Positions 60,152 to 64,000 of a stretch of 64,000 nt of DNA are shown here, in pieces; positions within the stretch are counted from its first letter, which is position 1; the number at the start of each line of letters is the position of its first letter. The position numbers and the translations under genes were made by a program. The stretch covers positions 3,918,501-3,982,500 of the forward strand of contig NZ_CP151943.1 of assembly GCF_038592905.1 (NCBI RefSeq). Reading direction: 5' to 3'. Below the pieces are notes generated by a model. The model had not been told where the DNA came from, did no database searches, and saw only the letters and a list, made by a program, of their open reading frames with translations. Source of the stretch: Neobacillus sp. FSL H8-0543 (lineage in GTDB: Bacteria > Bacillota > Bacilli > Bacillales > Cytobacillaceae).

Positions 60152-62445
60152 TGGCAATTTTAGAAGATAAATTAACAACTCAAAATAAAGCAGAACAAGT
60201 TTCGACTTTCGAATCAGGAAATGAAATGGCTGCAATGGCTGCAGCCCAGATTAATTATCATATAATGGGATACTTCCCGATTACACCGTCTACAGAAGTT
60301 GCCCAATTTTTAGATCAAATGAAAACACGCGGTGAGCACGATATAAAGTTAATTCCGGCCGATGGTGAGCATGGTTCAGCTGGTATTTGTTATGGTGCAG
60401 CAGCTACTGGAGCAAGGGTCTTTAACGCGACAAGTGCTAACGGACTTTTATATATGATTGAGCAGCTTCCGGTTCAATCGGGAACCCGTTTTCCCATGGT
60501 TCTGAATCTTGTTACTCGTTCTGTCAGCGGTCCGCTTGATATCAGGGGCGATCATTCTGACCTTTATTATGCATTAAATACCGGCTGGGTTATTCTAACA
60601 GCTAAAACACCGCAAGCTGTTTATGATATGAATATCATGGCACTAAAAATTGCGGAACATTCAAAAGTTCGATTACCGGTTATTGTTGCTTATGATGGCT
60701 TCTTCACGTCTCATCAAAAACGTAAAGTTGAATACTTCAAAGATCGTAAAGTGGTTCAAGAATTTGTTGGTGAGTGCCCGACCGATTACAATTTTGCAAG
60801 GGATCTCAAAAAGCCAGTAACCATTGGGGCGCATATGAGCGGTGATGATTTTATCAATAATCATTTCCAACAATCTGAAGCAATCTATAATGCGGGTGAA
60901 GTTTTCAAGGAAGTTGCAGCTGAATATGCACTAGTTTCAGGAAGAGAATATCCTGTCCTGGATTTATATAAAATGGAGGATGCTGATGTTGCTGTATTTC
61001 TATTAAATTCAGCGGCAGAATCAGCAAAAGATGTTGTCGACCAGCTTCGTGCTAAAGGAATTAAAGCCGGAGTGATTAGTCCGAACATTATTCGCCCATT
61101 CCCTGCAAAGGAAATTCGTGAAGCTCTAAAAAATGTGAAAGCATTATTAGTTGGTGAACGTGCGGATTCTTATGGTGCAAATGGACCTAATTTAACACAT
61201 GAGGTGAAATCTGCCCTCCAAGATGATAAGGACAACAAGACCATTGTCCTAAGCCGTGTATTCGGACTTGGAGGTAAGGATTTCTATGCAAGTGATGCAC
61301 ATAAGTTCTTTGAAATGGTCATTGAGGCGAAAGAAAAAGGCTTTGCGGAAAAGCCTTTTGATTACTATGGTCATATTCCAGGAAATCCTGAAAAAATCCT
61401 TAAGCCTGTCATTCTGCCGCAGCATGGTGATGTATATAAAACAGGGTTAATCGATGTAAAAATGGATGAAGTGACAAACAAATTAAAGGTAAAAATTCCG
61501 CCGCTTCGTGCTTTAACGGGAAAGCCAAAGAGAATTGCATCAGGGCACGGGGCTTGTCCAGGCTGTGGGATTTTTGCTGGTCTGGAATTATTCTTTAAAG
61601 GGATAGAAGGGGACATTGTTACACTTTTCCAAACAGGCTGTGCATACGTAACAACAACATCCTATCCAAGTACATCACATAAGCAAACGACGATACACAA
61701 TTTGTTCCAAAATGGTGCTGCCACCTTATCTGGTACGCTTGAAGCATTTTTAGAGCTGCAAAGCCGCGGTGAAATTGATGTTGCCGACAATGCCACCTTT
61801 GTAATGATTACTGGTGATGGCGGTATGGATATTGGTATGGGTTCTGCCATTGGAACTGCACTTAGAGGACATAAGCTGATTATGCTAGAGTATGATAATG
61901 AAGGCTATATGAATACAGGCTCGCAAATGTCTTATTCTACTCCGATGGGTCATATGACTAGCACTTCAGGTGTCGGTAAAGCTCAAAAGGGTAAAGCCTT
62001 CCATCATAAAGACACAGCTCAAATTATGGCTGCAACAAATATGCCTTATGTGTTTACTGGTTCCGAGGCCTTCCCGCAGGACTTAGTGAAAAAGGGCGCA
62101 AAGGCTCAGTGGTATGCACAAAATGTCGGAACTGTTTACGGGAAAATTCTGATTACCTGTCCATTAAATTGGAAATCTGATGACCGCTATGGTACAAAAA
62201 TATTAGAAGAAGCTGTAAATTCCTGCTTTTTCCCGCTCTATGAGATAGAGCAAGGGGTTACAACGATTACTTATAACCCTGAGGAAAAGAAAAAGCGTGT
62301 TCAGCTTGCTGATTGGTTAAAATACATGGGTAAGACAAAACACCTTCTAAAAGAGGAAAACAAATCAATTTTAGAAGAGTTTGAGGTAGAAGTGGAGAAA
62401 CGCTGGTCACGTTTAAAAGCCAAGCACGAAAATCCATTATTATAA
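60151..62445 (+). CDS. 2-oxoacid:ferredoxin oxidoreductase, fused alpha/beta subunit
   Basis: 764 residues. The alpha part (about 20-400) includes NYHIMGYFPITPSTEVAQFL and the DGEHGSAGICYGAAATGARV segment with the catalytic-loop region. The beta part (about 455-700) binds thiamine pyrophosphate: GHGACPGCGIFAG, TGDGGMDIGMGSA and LEYDNEGYMNTGSQMSYSTP. With the gamma/delta protein it oxidatively decarboxylates a 2-oxoacid with ferredoxin and CoA. Such enzymes are oxygen-sensitive and unusual beside aerobic Bacillus genes, but present in several facultative species. A terminator follows. Substrate unknown. Confidence 0.9.
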   Translation: MAILEDKLTTQNKAEQVSTFESGNEMAAMAAAQINYHIMGYFPITPSTEVAQFLDQMKTRGEHDIKLIPADGEHGSAGICYGAAATGARVFNATSANGLLYMIEQLPVQSGTRFPMVLNLVTRSVSGPLDIRGDHSDLYYALNTGWVILTAKTPQAVYDMNIMALKIAEHSKVRLPVIVAYDGFFTSHQKRKVEYFKDRKVVQEFVGECPTDYNFARDLKKPVTIGAHMSGDDFINNHFQQSEAIYNAGEVFKEVAAEYALVSGREYPVLDLYKMEDADVAVFLLNSAAESAKDVVDQLRAKGIKAGVISPNIIRPFPAKEIREALKNVKALLVGERADSYGANGPNLTHEVKSALQDDKDNKTIVLSRVFGLGGKDFYASDAHKFFEMVIEAKEKGFAEKPFDYYGHIPGNPEKILKPVILPQHGDVYKTGLIDVKMDEVTNKLKVKIPPLRALTGKPKRIASGHGACPGCGIFAGLELFFKGIEGDIVTLFQTGCAYVTTTSYPSTSHKQTTIHNLFQNGAATLSGTLEAFLELQSRGEIDVADNATFVMITGDGGMDIGMGSAIGTALRGHKLIMLEYDNEGYMNTGSQMSYSTPMGHMTSTSGVGKAQKGKAFHHKDTAQIMAATNMPYVFTGSEAFPQDLVKKGAKAQWYAQNVGTVYGKILITCPLNWKSDDRYGTKILEEAVNSCFFPLYEIEQGVTTITYNPEEKKKRVQLADWLKYMGKTKHLLKEENKSILEEFEVEVEKRWSRLKAKHENPLL

Positions 62446-62452
62446 ATGCATT

Positions 62453-62492
62453 AAAAAAGCAAAGCGCCTAAAAAAAACCGCTTTGCTTTTTT
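62453..62492 (+). terminator. Terminator of the oxidoreductase operon
   Basis: AAAAAAGCAAAGCG (62453-62466), CCTAAAAAAAAC loop, CGCTTTGCTTTTTT (62479-62492). Confidence 0.9.
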
Positions 62493-62629
62493 CGTCTTAC
62501 TATTACTAACAGCGACAAAATCTTCATTTTTTTGCCACAAAAAGGAATATTATCATATAATGTAGAATATAGATTTATTATTATTGTTCTATTTTGGGAT
62601 TTGCGGGGTGGCTGCAGGTGAAAGATCAA

Positions 62630-63748
62630 ATGAATCAAAAAGTTGTATTGCATCTAGCGCAAGATCACGATAAAAATTATATAAATAAGAGAGAATTACA
62701 AGAAAGTGAAAGAAAGTATAGTCGGATATTTGAGCTTTCGATGGATGGTTTAATCTTATGGAATGATGATTATCGTATTGTGGATATTAATAGCATGGCT
62801 TCAAAAATGTTAGGTATGACAAAAGATAAGTTAATGGGTCACGCGATACTTGACTTGTTTGAGTCTCATAGAGAGAACCAGCAAGAAATAATTCGACATA
62901 TTGAACAAGTAATTCATTGTGGAGACTTTGTTTCATCAATAAAAATTGAAACAAAGGATGGGATTGAAAAGTATTTTGATGTATCTACCAAAAGAGGCAT
63001 GGTAGATGGCATAAATTTCACCATTATTAAGGATGTTACTGAGGCTGCTAAAATGCAGGAACAACTAAGAAATTCTGACCGATTGAATGTAATTGGTGAA
63101 CTAGCTGCAGGGATTGCTCATGAAATTCGTAATCCGATGACAGCATTAAAAGGTTTTATTCAGCTGCTGGAAGGAAGCATAAAATCTGAACATGCCATGT
63201 ATTATGAGGTAATTACCTCAGAATTAGCGAGAATTGACTCCATCATCAATGAATTTTTAATTTTGTCAAAACCAAAGGTAATTAGATTTCAAGAAATAAA
63301 TGTAAATCAGATTATGAAGGAAACGCTGGATTTACTTAGTGCACAGGCAGTACTTTATAATGTTCAATTTACCGCAAACTATGAATCTCATTTACCGTAT
63401 CTTTATTGTGAACCAAACCAGCTAAAAAAGGTATTTATCAATATAATAAAAAATGCCATTGAAGGTATGCCTGAAGGTGGAGAGATAACGATCACTCTAA
63501 AAAAGGATGAAAAAAATCAAATTATTATTTCTATTCAAGATGAAGGGATCGGGATGCCCAAGGATAAACTAAAAAAGCTTGGAGAACCGTTCTATACTAC
63601 AAAAGAACGCGGCACTGGCCTCGGCTTAATGGTGAGCTTTAAAATTATTGATGAACATAAAGGCAATATTAAAGTTGAAAGTGAGGAAGGAAAAGGAACG
63701 ACTTTCCATCTAACCTTGCCATTAGGACTTGATAGACTAATTGTCTAA
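62630..63748 (+). CDS. PAS-domain sensor histidine kinase (sporulation-kinase type)
   Basis: 372 residues from ATG 62630, with AGGTG 9 bases upstream; GTG 62618 and TTG 62594 are in-frame alternatives. One PAS domain (about 20-140: SRIFELSMDGLILWNDDYRI) is followed directly by a dimerisation domain with His164 in AAGIAHEIRNPMTALKGFIQ. The N-box is VFINIIKNAIEGMP, with QDEGIGMP and GTGLGLMVSF. No transmembrane helix, so it is cytosolic, like KinA/KinC/KinE-type kinases that feed the phosphorelay to Spo0A. KinE of B. subtilis has more PAS domains and lies near mtnK as well, so relatedness is possible but not proven. Confidence 0.88.
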   Translation: MNQKVVLHLAQDHDKNYINKRELQESERKYSRIFELSMDGLILWNDDYRIVDINSMASKMLGMTKDKLMGHAILDLFESHRENQQEIIRHIEQVIHCGDFVSSIKIETKDGIEKYFDVSTKRGMVDGINFTIIKDVTEAAKMQEQLRNSDRLNVIGELAAGIAHEIRNPMTALKGFIQLLEGSIKSEHAMYYEVITSELARIDSIINEFLILSKPKVIRFQEINVNQIMKETLDLLSAQAVLYNVQFTANYESHLPYLYCEPNQLKKVFINIIKNAIEGMPEGGEITITLKKDEKNQIIISIQDEGIGMPKDKLKKLGEPFYTTKERGTGLGLMVSFKIIDEHKGNIKVESEEGKGTTFHLTLPLGLDRLIV

Positions 63749-63776
63749 AAAAGCAATCCAGCTGGATTGCCTTTTT
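63747..63776. terminator. Shared terminator of kinase and mtnK
   Basis: GCAATCCAGCTGGATTGC (63753-63770) is an 18-base palindrome with A-rich and T-rich flanks (AAAAAA before, CTTTTT after). It can end both converging transcripts. Confidence 0.85.
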
Positions 63777-63787
63777 AGAATATTTAG

Positions 63788-64000
63788 TTAATTATTTCTA
63801 ACGGCTTCGACAAGCTTCTCTAATGTATTAATTTCAGTTCTCTTTTTTATTAGGACTTTTCCTAGCTCTAGTGATTTCTGTTTGGCGGTAAGACGTGATT
63901 GTTGGTTTGGTATTTGATCTAAATCGGCTACGTGGGCAAGACCAATGGTTCTGCGGATTAACTCGCAACCAGCAAATCCAACAGCATCCTCAAAATATTT
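63788..64000 (-). CDS. mtnK: S-methyl-5-thioribose kinase, C-terminal part
   Basis: 70 residues to the stop at 63788; the rest lies beyond the window. The sequence reads KYFEDAVGFAGCELIRRTIG, LAHVADLDQIPNQQSR, and a Lys-rich helix ending VEAVRNN. GFAGCxxIRRxxGxAHVxDL is the C-terminal signature of MtnK, which phosphorylates methylthioribose in methionine salvage. The convergent PAS kinase shares its terminator. No S-box is visible because the 5' end is outside the window. Confidence 0.85.
   Translation of the reverse strand, partial: KYFEDAVGFAGCELIRRTIGLAHVADLDQIPNQQSRLTAKQKSLELGKVLIKKRTEINTLEKLVEAVRNN

Noticed and set aside
1..64000. CRISPR arrays, tRNA, rRNA, riboswitches
   Set aside because: I looked for regularly spaced repeats, cloverleaf-like segments and known leader signatures and saw none; the mtnK S-box, if any, is outside the window.

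Overview
The window comes from a spore-forming, low-GC member of the Bacillaceae (Bacillus or Neobacillus type). The evidence is the presence of an alpha/beta-type small acid-soluble spore protein, a CotY/CotZ-type coat protein, two YjcZ-type peptides, SigI/RsgI, an IDEAL-domain protein and class IV (PhaR/PhaC) polyhydroxyalkanoate synthases, together with AGGAGG-type ribosome binding sites and many T-tailed hairpin terminators. I see no rRNA, tRNA or CRISPR array. Mobile DNA is limited to a decayed integrase at the left edge and a small non-coding repeat family.

Layout. 1-3.9 kb: integrase relic, decayed small membrane gene, an ECF sigma/anti-sigma pair, a DUF4386 pseudogene and an XRE regulator with a membrane partner under a 15-bp palindrome. 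4-7.6 kb: UbiB-type kinase, SDR and a short YitT-like protein. 7.8-15.5 kb: PHA cluster 1 (acyl-CoA ligase, alpha/beta hydrolase, SDR, PhaR-like protein, phasin-like protein, PhaR, PhaC, second hydrolase). 15.6-25.6 kb: two sensor modules, one a two-component system with PepSY proteins, the other a five-gene operon (exported protein, ABC ATPase, permease, kinase, regulator), with a divergent ABC transporter between them. 25.7-34.2 kb: IDEAL protein, repeat element, coiled-coil protein, YiiX-like and CoxG-like proteins, PEP carboxylase and AdhE. 34.5-40.8 kb: PHA cluster 2 (acyl-CoA ligase, phasin-like protein, PhaR, PhaC, hydrolase, PhaQ, PhaP). 41-64 kb: CwlO-like hydrolase, UppP, a kinase-like protein without its phospho-histidine, an ATP-grasp/CotZ operon, YjcZ peptides, an FtsH paralogue, RF3, DUF5667 protein, SigI/RsgI, spore proteins, a radical SAM protein, a two-subunit 2-oxoacid:ferredoxin oxidoreductase, a PAS kinase and the end of mtnK.

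How it fits together. The strongest theme is storage-polymer metabolism wired to sporulation. The two PHA clusters are diverged duplicates: both PhaC proteins have their nucleophile at Cys146, and both flanking hydrolases have theirs at Ser91. Three transcription units in these clusters share one promoter layout: a Spo0A-box-like TGTCGA exactly 16 bp upstream of TTTACA, then 17 bp, then AATAAT. Cluster 1 appears to have lost phaQ-phaP but keeps a decayed copy of their promoter/operator. adhE, between the clusters, carries a FadR-type palindrome and another Spo0A-type box. I infer a system that makes, coats, hydrolyses and possibly re-activates PHA monomers with sporulation timing. The second half of the window carries spore-surface, cell-wall and fermentation or anaplerotic functions.
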